Shown: piece by piece, positions 47,054 to 57,146 of the stretch
How the letters are laid out: each line of letters begins with the position of its first letter
Numbering within the stretch: position 1 is the stretch's first letter
DNA from: an uncultured Oscillospiraceae bacterium
Lineage (GTDB): Bacteria > Bacillota > Clostridia > Oscillospirales > Oscillospiraceae
Direction: 5' to 3'
Assembly (NCBI GenBank): GCA_947627325.1
Contig: CANQVO010000009.1
Span: 36,755 to 100,754 of the forward strand
Length of the DNA: 64,000 nt
Made by a program: the position numbers and the translations under genes
Notes under the pieces: model-generated
What the model was told of the DNA's origin: nothing
Seen by the model: the letters and a program-made list of their open reading frames with translations, nothing else
Databases searched by the model: none

Positions 47054-48232
47054 ATGAGCAACCGCATCTTCACCTCAGAGTCCGTCACCGAGGGCCACCC
47101 CGACAAGCTCTGCGACCAGATCTCCGACGCCATCCTGGACGACATTCTGGCCCACGACCCGGAGGCCCACGTGGCCTGCGAGACTTTCGCCACCACCGGC
47201 CTGGTCCAGATCATGGGGGAGATCAGCACCACCCACCCCTACGACGCGGCGGCCATCGCCCGCCGGACCATCCGGGAGATCGGCTACACCGACCCCGCCT
47301 ACGGCTTTGAGGCCGACTCCTGCGGCGTCCTCACCGCCATCGACGCCCAGTCCCCCGACATCGCCATGGGGGTCAACCAGTCCTTTGAGCACCAGAACGG
47401 CGGCTCCGACCCCGACGACCTGGTGGGCGCGGGGGACCAGGGGATGATGTTCGGCTACGCCTGTGACGAGACCCCCGAGTTCATGCCCGCCCCCATCGCC
47501 CTGGCCCACGCCCTGACCCGCCGCCTGGCCCAGGTCCGCAAGAGCGGGGACCTCCCCTGGCTGCGGCCCGACGGCAAGAGCCAGGTCACCGTGGAATACG
47601 GCCCCGACGGCCAGGTCCTTCGCTGCCCGGCCATCGTGGTCTCCACCCAGCACGACCCGGACATCTCCCTCCAGGACCTCCGCCAGGCGGTGGTGGAGAC
47701 CATCATCAAGCCGGTGATCCCCCCCCAATATATCGACCAAGGCACCAAGTTCTTTATCAACCCCACCGGCCGCTTCGTCGTCGGCGGGCCGGCGGGGGAC
47801 ACGGGGCTGACGGGCCGGAAGATCATCGTGGACACCTACGGCGGCGCGGCGGCCCACGGCGGCGGGTGTTTCAGCGGCAAGGACCCCACCAAGGTGGACC
47901 GCTCGGGGGCGTACATGGCCCGGTACATCGCCAAGAACCTGGTGGCCGCCGGGCTGTGCCGCCGGTGCCAGATCGAGGTGGCCTACGCCATCGGCGTGGC
48001 CCGGCCCGTCTCCGTGCTGGTGGAGAGTTACGGCACCGGCGCGGTGAGCGACGAGGCCCTGGCCCGGCTCGTGGGGGAGAAGTTCGACCTCCGCCCCGCC
48101 AGCATCATCCGGGCCCTGGACCTGCGCCGCCCCATCTACCGCCAGACCGCCGCCTACGGCCACTTTGGCCGGACCGATCTGGACCTCCCCTGGGAGCGCC
48201 TGGACCGGGCGGAGGAACTGCGGAACGCCTGA
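47054..48232 (+). CDS. metK: S-adenosylmethionine synthetase
   Basis: A 392-residue enzyme making SAM from methionine and ATP. Motifs present: N-terminal [17 protein letters not shown], the ATP-binding [12 protein letters not shown], and the P-loop-like [16 protein letters not shown], where the usual Ala is Cys. Length is normal. Expression is under the SAM riboswitch and promoter upstream, giving feedback by its product. It diverges from the mtnN-luxS operon, which recycles the by-products of SAM use. The start at 47054 follows AGGAAGAAAG. Confidence 0.97.
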   Translation: MSNRIFTSESVTEGHPDKLCDQISDAILDDILAHDPEAHVACETFATTGLVQIMGEISTTHPYDAAAIARRTIREIGYTDPAYGFEADSCGVLTAIDAQSPDIAMGVNQSFEHQNGGSDPDDLVGAGDQGMMFGYACDETPEFMPAPIALAHALTRRLAQVRKSGDLPWLRPDGKSQVTVEYGPDGQVLRCPAIVVSTQHDPDISLQDLRQAVVETIIKPVIPPQYIDQGTKFFINPTGRFVVGGPAGDTGLTGRKIIVDTYGGAAAHGGGCFSGKDPTKVDRSGAYMARYIAKNLVAAGLCRRCQIEVAYAIGVARPVSVLVESYGTGAVSDEALARLVGEKFDLRPASIIRALDLRRPIYRQTAAYGHFGRTDLDLPWERLDRAEELRNA

Positions 48233-48242
48233 TATTACCCGA

Positions 48243-48270
48243 AAGGCTCCCCGGCTGGGGAGCTTTTCTT
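48243..48270 (+). terminator. metK terminator
   Basis: GCTCCCC/GGGGAGC stem (48246-48263) followed by a T-rich tail. Confidence 0.8.
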
Positions 48271-48296
48271 TTTCCCGGAGAAAGGCGAAAAATCTC

Positions 48297-48325
48297 TTGC
48301 GTTCTTTTGGTGAATATGATATTAT
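48297..48325 (+). promoter_or_regulatory. Promoter of the SLH-pectinesterase gene
   Basis: TTGCGT (48297-48302), a 17-bp spacer and TATTAT (48320-48325), about 60 bp upstream of the ATG. Confidence 0.7.
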
Positions 48326-48386
48326 CACATACAGTAAACTGGCTCCAAATTGGTGCAGGTGTACAACAAAAACAGGAGGGAATCAA

Positions 48387-51300
48387 ATGAAGAAGAAGAA
48401 CGTCAAGCAACTGCTGTCGGCTCTGCTGGTCATCGCCATGATGGCCACGTTGCTGATCGTGCCCGCTGCCGCGGCGGGCAAGACCGTAGTCGATGTCTGG
48501 GACTTCGGCGCCGAGCAGCTGGCGGACACCGAGCAGTACCAGTTCGTCAACCACATGACCGCGGAGAACATCAACCCCTGGGTGGCGGAGAACGGCACCA
48601 TCGTGGCCGAGGGCTTCACCGTCGATGGGCTGACCTTCACCACCGGGGGGAAGGCGAACCACCACCGCCTGTACAGCACCAATACCGAGATCCTCCATGT
48701 GAATGCGAGAGAGGGGATGGACAGCGACGGCAAGGATCCCTATGTCTCCGCCCAGAAGCAGTACAACGGCTACTTCTACTCCAACTCCAGCGGCACCTCC
48801 GACGTCAGCCTCTCCCTGGCGTGCGAGAGCGGCGACGTCATCACCGTCGTCGTCTCCTCCAACGGCGGCGACTCCCTCATCAACTTTGAGGGTCCCTCCG
48901 GCGTGGAGGCCACCTGCCTCTACACCCTGGGCAGCCGGAAGAAGGGCATGACCATGACCTTCTACGCCAAGGAGACCGGGACGTACAGCCTCTACTCCTC
49001 CAACGAGAAGTTGACCGCCGCCCGCCTCTACCGCGAGCACGCCAAGAGCGTGGCCATCTCCGGCACGATCACCGAGGCGGAGGGGATGCCCGCGGCGTAC
49101 AGCCTGGTCTTCACCAATCAACGCACGGGCGCGGAGACCGAGATCTCTGTGGAGAACAAGGCGTACTCTGGCACCCTCCTGGCCCCCTACTCCTATGATA
49201 TCACCCTGAAGGGCGCGGAGGGCTTCGCCGTGCTCAGCGGCGGGGAGGTCGCCGTGACCTCCGCTGACGACTCCGTCACCAACGATGTGACCATCCAGGC
49301 GGTGGACCGGGTGACCGTCTCCGGCACCATCACCGGCCTGGACAAGGCCGTCCTGGCCAAGATGGGCCAGGACCTGCTGTTCACCCCCACCGGTGACGGC
49401 ATCGTCTACGTCCCCGCCGCCACCGTGAACGACGACGGCACCTACACCGCGCAGGTGGAGAAGGATATGACCACCACCATCTCCGCCCTGCACATCAACG
49501 ACTATGAGATCACCACCGCCAACGTCACCGACCGGGTCTTCACCGGGGACACCACCCTGGATCTGACCTTTGCCAAGAAGGCCACCTATCCCATCACCAT
49601 CCAGGCCGAGGGCATCGAGACCGCCGCCCTGGCCGACGCCACCTTCACCTTCACCAAACTGGACGAGGCCGGCGAGACCGAGGACCAGTACGCGGTTCCC
49701 TTTAACCCCAAGAGCGACACCAATCTGCAGGGCGAGATCTACAACTACGTCTACACCTTCACCGGCACCGAGGGCATCGCCCTGCGTGACGGTATCTACG
49801 ATGTGGCGGTCACCACCACCGCGGGCAAGCAGAACGTGACCTCCAACCTGAAGGTGGCGGGCAAAGCGGTCACCAAGACCATCAAGTTCACCCCCGCCGC
49901 CGCCTTTGTGGCCCCCGGCAACCATAGCTTCGTCGGCACGGTTAAGAACACTGTGCCCGCCGTTGACGGTATGCGCTTTGCCGGTTTCGTCGGCCACAGC
50001 GAAAAAGATACGCACGGCCTGATGTCCACCGGCGGCGCCCCCTACACCATCACCTTGGAGCTGAAGGACGTGTCCAACGTCATCGTCGCGGGCTGCCAGC
50101 ACTCCAAGAAGGACGATGCGGGAGCGATAATCCCCCCCACCGCCACCGCGGACGGCGAGGCCGTTGAGGTGGTCTCCGACGGCGCCACCGATCCCACCTA
50201 CACCATCTCCGGCGTGTCCGGCACCCTGGTCATTACCTTCACCGACAAGGGATCTTCCTACGTCCACGGCATCACCGTGGAGAGCGCCGTGACGCCCACC
50301 ATCGCGGCGGGCACCTATGATTTGACCAAGGGCACGATCACCGTGGACGGCCTCGATTTTGGCACGCTGACCCACCACAATAGATCACGGCTATCACGGC
50401 AGTGGCGGCAGCAGCATCAAGCTGAACATGGCCGAGAAGGGCACCATCACCCTGACCACCTGCTGCTATGGTGCCGGGACTGGCCTGACCGTGACCACCA
50501 CCTCCGGCACGGTTTCCGCTGTGGAGGTTGAGGAAGAGGCCAGTAAGAACGGCAAGATCATCACCATCGCCGACGCGGAGGGCGAAGTCACCCTGACCTT
50601 TGGGTCGGAGGTTTACCTCCACTCCATCCAGGTGGAGTACCCCGAGGTGGTCTACTATGGCACCGAGTGGGATTGGCGCTACGATGGTGTAGGCGAGGGG
50701 CAAAATTACTATGAGAGAGGCGGTTCCGACACTTTTGCCGACAAGAACGGCGTGGGCACCCTGACCGTCTCCGGCGGCAAATTCCAGGGCCATAAGGAAA
50801 CCTACGGCACCGCCGGAAATAGCTACACCATGACGATTCCCGTCATGACTAAGTGTACCGTGAAGGTGAAGGTGGGCTATCACTGGTACGTCTGGGCTGA
50901 CGGCGAAAATGTCACCTCCAGCTTCACCGAGGAAGAGCCCGCCACCCATGAAAACACCGGCGAGAACAACCAGGACGGTTACGTGACCTTCACCTATACC
51001 GGCGAGGGCCCCGGTGAAGTGGTCATCCACACGGGGTCGAGCGACAGCTACATCGCCCAGGTGCTGGTGGAGTACGATCCTAGCGTGGAACTGCCCAAGC
51101 CCCCCGTCACCGCGGACATCGTCTACACCGTGGGCCCGAAGGAGAATGACAGGGACTTCCAGACCATCACCGAGGCCCTGGCCGCCGCCGAGCAGGCCAA
51201 GCGCAACCCCGGCCAGCGCATCACCATCGCAATCGACCCGGGCGACTATGAAGAGCAGCTGCACATCAAGGTCAAGGACCTGACCCTGAAGAACGCCAAG

Positions 51301-54240
51301 GCGGAAGACGCCGAGCTGAAGCTGACCGACAAGGGCGTGAACATCGGCGCCAACGAGGTCCGCATCACCTGGTACTACGGCTGCGGCTACACCTACTACT
51401 CCATGACCAATGGACACCGCTACGACGCCGACGTGCTGGAGGCCAACAAGGCCAACGGCTACGCCTCCTACATCAACACCGGCGACGGCACCACCGACAA
51501 CAGCAACTGGAACGCCTCCGTCATCATCGAGGCGGACAAATTCCGGGCCGAGGGCATCATCTTCGAGAACTCCTTCAACCAGTATGTCTCCGCCGCCTCG
51601 GTGAAGGACACGATCGAGGCCCAGGGCAGCAAGGCCAAGGAGGGCAACGTCCCCCGCGCCGAGATGAAGACCCCGGGCGACACCAAGGTCCAGGAGAAGG
51701 CCTACGTGGAGCGCGCCGCGGCTCTGACCATTGCGGGCGGCGACGAGATCTTCTTTGACAACTGCGCCTTTGTGAGCCGTCAGGACACCATCGTCCTCAA
51801 CAAAGGCACCAAAGCGGCTTTCTACGACTGCGATATGTACGGCGGCACCGACTACATCTGCGGCCCCATGACCGCGGTCTTCGCCAAGTGTAACCTGATC
51901 TTCAACACCAGCGAGAACAACAACGACGTGGGCTACATCACCGCGCCCCAGCAGTCCAGTGGCCGGGGCTACCTGATGTACAACTGCCACGTCACCTCCA
52001 CCACCCCCGGCGTCAACACCGCCTCCAAGTACCGCTCCAAGCCCGGCCTCTTTGGCCGTCCCTGGGCAAAGGGCACCGGCGAGGCCATCTTCTACGCCAC
52101 CAACGTTGAGGCCACCGACCCCATCTATGTGGGCGCCACCATCAACGAGGAGACGGCCAACACCTCCCTGATCCTGCCCAGCGGCTGGACCAACACCTTG
52201 GGCGGCGAGTCCGCCAAGTGCGGCGAGTACCAGACCGTGGAGTACTACACGGGCGTGGACAACAGCGGTGATCGCGTGAAGTGGGTGGGCACCGTGACGG
52301 AGGCCCCCAAAGTGTCCGACTTCCTGGGCGAGTGGGATCCGTTCGCCGGCAAGGACATGGACATCAAGACGCAGGACCAGCAGACCATGCCCGAGACCTT
52401 CCCCACCCCGGTGACGAAGATCACCATCACCGAGAAGGCGCAGGAGCTGAAGAAGGGGGATAAGGTCACCCTCCATGCCACCGTGGAGCCCGAGAACGCC
52501 ACCGATAAGACCGTCTACTGGACCTCCAGCGACGTGTCCGTGGTCACCGTGGACGAAAAGACCGGCGAGGTCACCGCCGTGGACGGCGGCGAAGCCACTG
52601 TCTACGCCAAGAGCGCCAACGCCATGGTCAGCGCCAGCGTGAAGGTCACCGTGGTCATCCCCGTGGACAGCGTGACGCTGAACAAGAGCGAGATCAACAT
52701 GGTGGCGGGCCGCACCACCACCCTCACCGCCACCGTGCTGCCGGCGAACGCCACCAACAAGGCCGTGACCTTCCAGTCTGAGGATCCCGCGGTGGCCACC
52801 GTGGATCCCACCACCGGCAAGGTGCGGGGCGTGGCCGCCGGTACGACCACCATCACCGCCACCTCCGCCGACGATGGGACCAAGACCGCCGTCTGCACCG
52901 TCACCATCCGCGGCGGCGACACCCCCGAGCCCGAGACCACCTACGACATCACCATCACCCCGGTGACCGGCGCGAACATCACCACCGATCCCGACGGCAA
53001 GGCCGCCGCGGGCGATGAGGTCACCGTGACCGTCACCGTTAACGACGACACCAAGGAAGTGGCCGAGGTCACCTACAAGGTGGAGAATGACACCCAGACC
53101 TACCAGGCTACCAAGGGCGATGACGGCAAGTACACCTTCACCATGCCCGAGGCCAACGTCACCGTCACCGCCACCCTGAAGGACAAGGAGGGCCAGGGCG
53201 GCGAGGAGCCCGGCGAGATCACCATCACCATCACCACCGACCGGGTGACCGTGAACACGACCGCGACCCTGCGCGCCACCGTGAAGCCCGCGGACGCCAA
53301 GTATGACCACATCTACTGGGTCTCTGACGACACGGACGTTCTCACCGTGACCGCCACCGGCAGCGCCAAGGGCGTCAAGGTCGGCACCGCCACCGTCCAC
53401 GCCTACGTGATGAAGACCAGCGCCAACGACGTGACCGACAAGGACAACGTCCTGGCTCAGACCAACAAGGACATCGAGGTGGTCAAAGCCAGCAGCGGCG
53501 GCGGCGGTGGCTATGACACCACCGGCCAGACCACCACCCCCGCCAAGACCACCACCACGACCAACGACAACGGCGACACCGTCAAGACCGAGACCAAGAC
53601 CAACGGCGACAAGGTCGTCACCGTCACCGACGAGAACGGCGAGGTCGTCGCCAAGGTGGAGCTGCCCGCCACCGCCCCCGAACTGAGCTACAAGTTCGTG
53701 GACGTGCCCGACAGCCACTGGGCCGCCAAGGCCATCAACGAGGTGGCCGCGCTGGGTATCGTCCAGGGCGTGAGCACCGAGGAGCACGTGTTCGACATGA
53801 ACTCCGCCATCACCCGGGCCGCTATGGCGCAGATCCTCTACAACCTGTCCCAGGGCAAGGCCGGCATGACCAATAACTTCACCGATTCCGCCGACGCCTG
53901 GTACACCGACGCCATCGCCTGGGCCGCCTCCGCCGGCGTGGTCACCGGCGTGTCCGACACCGCCTTCGCCCCCAACGACGCCATCACCCGCGAGCAACTG
54001 GTCACCATGCTGTACCGCTACGCCAAGCTGCTGGACCTGGACGTGAGCAAGACGGGCGACCTGACCGCGTTCGTGGACGGCGACGCCGTTGACAGCTGGG
54101 CCGCCGACGCCATGGCCTGGGCCGTGGGCGCCGGGCTCCTCCAGGGCAAGGGCAACAACGACCTGGATCCCACCGCCGCCGCCAGCCGCGCCGAGACCGC
54201 CGTGGTCATGGACCGCTTCCTGGCCCTGGTGCGGAAGTAA
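48387..54240 (+). pseudogene. SLH-anchored pectinesterase, interrupted by a frameshift near 50380
   Basis: Two frames together encode about 1,950 residues. Frame 1 starts at ATG 48387 (AGGAGGG upstream): signal peptide, then carbohydrate-binding-like and CarboxypepD-like beta domains. Around 50375-50386 the frame changes: coding sense continues in the +1 frame (DHGYHGSGG after THHN), as if one base had been added; frame 1 ends uselessly at 50531. Frame 2 carries a pectin methylesterase domain (about 51120-52300) with catalytic SRQDT, GGTDYICG and FGRPW all intact, two Big_2 Ig-like domains, a Gly/Thr linker and three C-terminal SLH domains. The enzyme would de-esterify pectin at the cell surface. 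The shift may be a real mutation, phase switching or an assembly error; no classic slippery site is visible. Confidence 0.85.
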
Positions 54241-54278
54241 GCAAGGCAAAGCCGAGCAAGGCACGATTCCAAGCAAAA

Positions 54279-54314
54279 GAGGGCCTGTCATCGAAAGATG
54301 ACAGGCCCTTTTTT
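54279..54314 (+). terminator. Terminator of the pectinesterase gene
   Basis: A 12-bp perfect stem (54281-54292 with 54297-54308) with a GAAA loop and a T tract. Confidence 0.88.
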
Positions 54315-54394
54315 GCGCGCCGGGACGGTGGTTTCCGTTTGGGTGGGGGCGTTTTTTCTCGCGCCCTCGGGTGCTTTTCGCGGGGTTTGGGCGG

Positions 54395-54427
54395 CAAAAA
54401 AGCGGGCCCCGGTAAGGGGAGCCCGCT
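54395..54427 (-). terminator. mgtE terminator
   Basis: Stem AGCGGGCCCC (54401-54410) with its mate ending GCCCGCT (54421-54427); on the minus strand it is followed by T6. Confidence 0.75.
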
Positions 54428-54441
54428 GGTGTTTTTGGGAG

Positions 54442-55827
54442 TCAGGAAATGTGGAGGTTGGCCAGCAGGATGGCGGCCAGGCCGTAGTAGGAGACTACCG
54501 CCACCAGGTCGTTCACGGTGGTGATCAGCGGGCCGGAGGCCACGGCGGGGTCCACCTTCAGCCGATGGAAGAACATGGGGATGAGGGTGCCCACCGCGCT
54601 GGAGATCACCATCGCCAGCACCAGCGCCGCCCCTACGCAGGCGGCGATCCGCAGGGCGTCTGCCAGGGCGTAGCCCTTAGCCAGGGAGAGATAACCTCCC
54701 ACGAAGACGAAGGACAGCCCGCCCAACAGCAGGCCGTTCACCGCCCCCACCCGCATCTCCTTGCCCACGAACAGGAGCTTTTCCCGGCCGGAGATGTTCT
54801 CGTCCATCAGCACCCGGATGGTGACGGCCAGGGACTGGGTGCCCACATTGCCCGCCATGTCCAGGATGAGGGACTGGAAGCTGACCACGATGGCCACCTG
54901 GGCCACCACCGCCTCAAAGACCCCGACGACGCTGGAGACGATCATCCCCAGCCCCAGCAGGAGCACCAGCCAGGGCAGGCGCTTTTTCATGCTGGCGGGG
55001 AGCCGCTCGTGCAGGTCCTCCTCGGCGGTGAGGCCGGCCAGCTTGGCGTAGTCCTCGCCCAGGGCGTCGTCCACCGCCTCGATGATGTCGGTGGCGGTGA
55101 TGACGCCGATGATCTCGTCGCGCTGGTTCAGCACGGGGATGGAGTCCTCGGCGTAGTCCCGCAGTTGGTCCATCACGTCGTCGATCCGGGCCTGGGCGTA
55201 GACGCTGGGGTAGCCCTTGGCGATCAGGTCGTCCAGGGGGGTGCCCTCCCGGGCCACGATCAGGTCCTTGAGCTCGATGGCCCCGGCGTACCGGCCCTGG
55301 GGGTCGGTGGCGTAGATGGTGTTGATGTTGTCGTTTTCGTGGGCCTGGTCGATGAGGGAGCGCATGGCCTCCTTGATGGTGGCCGTGGCGGGGACGGTGA
55401 CGTAGTTGGTGGTCATCATGTGGCCCACCTGGGACTCGTCAAAGGAGACGATGAGGCGGATGTCCTCGGAGGACTCGTCGTCCATCAGGGCGATGAGCTC
55501 CTCCCGCTTGTCCTCGCTGTCGATGTCCTCCAGCACGTCCACCGCGTCGTCGGCGTCCATGCTGCCCAGCACCGCCGCCGCCTGCTGGGGGGAGAGCTCC
55601 TCCAGGTAGTCGGAGGCGTTGTCCATGTAGGGCAGGACCTCCGCCGTCCCCTCGTAGCCCAGGATGCGGTAGACCCGCTTGCGGGCCTCCTCGTCCACCT
55701 GGGTCAGGGCCTCGGCGATGTCGTTGTCGTGAAAGTCGTCCAAAAAGTCCCGGATGGCCTGGTCGGAGCCGCCCTCGGACAAAAGCCGCAGCAGTCCGTT
55801 CAGCAGCAGTTCCTCCCCGTTCTCCAT
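54442..55827 (-). CDS. mgtE: MgtE-family magnesium transporter
   Basis: A 461-residue Mg2+ channel. Order: N-terminal acidic helical MgtE_N domain (about residues 25-125), two CBS domains (about 130-250) that sense cytosolic Mg2+, a plug helix, then five membrane helices (about 285-455) with the conserved AGNVGTQS pore motif and a C-terminal PLITTVNDLVAV segment. Length is normal. The start at 55827 has AGGAGGG 7 nt upstream; own promoter at 55870-55899. No magnesium riboswitch is evident in the short leader, so control is probably by CBS gating. Confidence 0.95.
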   Translation of the reverse strand: MENGEELLLNGLLRLLSEGGSDQAIRDFLDDFHDNDIAEALTQVDEEARKRVYRILGYEGTAEVLPYMDNASDYLEELSPQQAAAVLGSMDADDAVDVLEDIDSEDKREELIALMDDESSEDIRLIVSFDESQVGHMMTTNYVTVPATATIKEAMRSLIDQAHENDNINTIYATDPQGRYAGAIELKDLIVAREGTPLDDLIAKGYPSVYAQARIDDVMDQLRDYAEDSIPVLNQRDEIIGVITATDIIEAVDDALGEDYAKLAGLTAEEDLHERLPASMKKRLPWLVLLLGLGMIVSSVVGVFEAVVAQVAIVVSFQSLILDMAGNVGTQSLAVTIRVLMDENISGREKLLFVGKEMRVGAVNGLLLGGLSFVFVGGYLSLAKGYALADALRIAACVGAALVLAMVISSAVGTLIPMFFHRLKVDPAVASGPLITTVNDLVAVVSYYGLAAILLANLHIS

Positions 55828-55869
55828 GGCGTATCCCTCCTGTCCGCCGGTTGCCCGGGCGCGGAAAAA

Positions 55870-55899
55870 ATTGTATCACCCGGCCCCCGGGACTGTCAA
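55870..55899 (-). promoter_or_regulatory. Promoter of mgtE
   Basis: On the minus strand TTGACA (55894-55899), an 18-bp spacer and TACAAT (55870-55875). Confidence 0.75.
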
Positions 55900-55921
55900 G
55901 GGAAACCGGGCGGAACGGGCC

Positions 55922-56797
55922 CTACGCGAACCGGGCCTTCACCGCCCGCAAAAACCGCTCCGCGATGGGGGTGAAGGCGGGGTAGCGCTTCCAGATCAGG
56001 TACAGCTTGGCCTCCAGCGTGGGGGCCAGGGGGCGGAACACCAGGCCGCTCTGTGGGCCGGTGTTTACCAGGTGCTCCAGGGTCAGCAGATAGCCCAGCC
56101 TCTCCCGCACGAACAGGGAGGCGTTGTAGGACAGCCGGAAGGAGCCCTCCAGGCGCAGCCGGTCCATCTGCCCGCCGCACCAGCGGGGGAGGTCGATGTT
56201 CCACCCCTGCTCTGAGCAAAAGAGGGGCAGGCCGGTCAGGTCCTCCGCGGTGATTGCCTCCTTTTGGGCCAGCGGGTCGTCCGCGGGGATCACCAGCCCC
56301 CACCGATCCGCCGCCGGGAAGGGGAGCCAGTGGTACTTGGCCGGGTCCGGCTCCTCCACCAGCACGGCGAAGTCCAAAAGGCCCTTGTCCAGCTTCTCCG
56401 TCACCTGCTCGGTGTCGCCGCTGGTGATGTGGTAGCGAAGGCCGGGGTAGTCCCGCTTAAAGGCCCGGATCACCTGGGCCAGGTGGCGGATCTGGTAGGA
56501 CTCCGCCAGGCCGAAGTAGATGTCCCCGCCCGTCACGTCGTCCAGCGCCACGAACTCCCCCAAGATCTTGTCCGCCATCCGCACCAGGTCCTCCGCCCGC
56601 TTTCGCAGGAGGACGCCCTCCTCGGTCAGCTCGATGCTGAAGCTGTGGCGGGTGAAGAGCTTCTTGCCCAGCTCCTCCTCCAGCGCCCCGATCTGCCGGG
56701 ACAGGGTGGGCTGGGTCACGTGGAGCAATTCCGCGGCGCGGGTCATGTTCTCCTCCCTCGCCACGGCGAGGAAATAGCGCAGGGTGCGGATCTCCAT
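55922..56797 (-). CDS. LysR-family transcriptional regulator
   Basis: A 291-residue regulator. N-terminal winged helix-turn-helix (residues 1-60: MEIRTLRYFLAVAREENMTR, AAELLHVTQPTLSRQIGALE) and a C-terminal effector-binding domain (about 90-291). The start at 56797 has AAAGGAGG upstream; the longer upstream frame would run through the promoter. It diverges from the small-protein/hydrolase pair at 56910-58120, the usual layout for a LysR activator and its target. A TATATCACGATATA palindrome (56826-56839) lies at its own transcription start and could be its operator. The effector is unknown. Confidence 0.93.
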   Translation of the reverse strand: MEIRTLRYFLAVAREENMTRAAELLHVTQPTLSRQIGALEEELGKKLFTRHSFSIELTEEGVLLRKRAEDLVRMADKILGEFVALDDVTGGDIYFGLAESYQIRHLAQVIRAFKRDYPGLRYHITSGDTEQVTEKLDKGLLDFAVLVEEPDPAKYHWLPFPAADRWGLVIPADDPLAQKEAITAEDLTGLPLFCSEQGWNIDLPRWCGGQMDRLRLEGSFRLSYNASLFVRERLGYLLTLEHLVNTGPQSGLVFRPLAPTLEAKLYLIWKRYPAFTPIAERFLRAVKARFA

Positions 56798-56825
56798 GGG
56801 GGCCTCCTTTGATATTCGCAAAATG

Positions 56826-56839
56826 TATATCACGATATA
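56826..56839. promoter_or_regulatory. Candidate LysR operator
   Basis: Dyad TATATC-AC-GATATA in the intergenic region, overlapping the predicted start of lysR transcription; fits a LysR-type T-N11-A box. Confidence 0.4.
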
Positions 56840-56840
56840 A

Positions 56841-56869
56841 ATTATAACCATTAGCGAAAGGGAAGTCAA
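56841..56869 (-). promoter_or_regulatory. Promoter of the LysR gene
   Basis: On the minus strand TTGACT (56864-56869), a 17-bp spacer and perfect TATAAT (56841-56846). Confidence 0.8.
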
Positions 56870-56909
56870 GGGTGCATAATAAGACCAGCAGAGGCGGGGA
56901 GGCGATGGC

Positions 56910-57146
56910 GTGGACGAACTGGCGCGGGATCTGACCGGCGCGGGCCGGAGCCCGGAGGACGGGGCGGAGCTGCGCCGCCTCTACGAGAGCGGGGACGTTC
57001 CGGCGGTGCTCCAGCGACTGCGCCGCCGCCGCTGTGAGTTGATGGACCGCCTCCACGAGGACCAGGGGGCGGTGGACCGGCTGGACTTCCTCCTGCGGGA
57101 GATGGAAAAGCACAAAAAACCGATGGAAAGGACGGATCTGACATGA
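56910..57146 (+). CDS. Small helical protein preceding the hydrolase (unknown)
   Basis: A 78-residue protein starting at GTG 56910 (GGGGAGG about 8 nt upstream). It is almost entirely predicted helix and rich in Arg/Glu/Leu (AVLQRLRRRRCELMDRLHEDQ), with a C-terminal LDFLLREMEKHKKP segment reminiscent of the coiled-coil tail of MerR-type regulators, but it has no DNA-binding head. Its stop overlaps the hydrolase start (ATGA), so they are co-translated. No function is recognised; a role as hydrolase partner is inference. No good promoter is visible upstream, consistent with activator dependence. Confidence 0.65.
   Translation: MDELARDLTGAGRSPEDGAELRRLYESGDVPAVLQRLRRRRCELMDRLHEDQGAVDRLDFLLREMEKHKKPMERTDLT

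Noticed and set aside
50338..54291. 1,317-residue minus-strand frame opposite the pectinesterase
   Set aside because: Antisense shadow of the Big_2/SLH coding region; repetitive Gly/Val/His/Asp composition and no recognisable motif.
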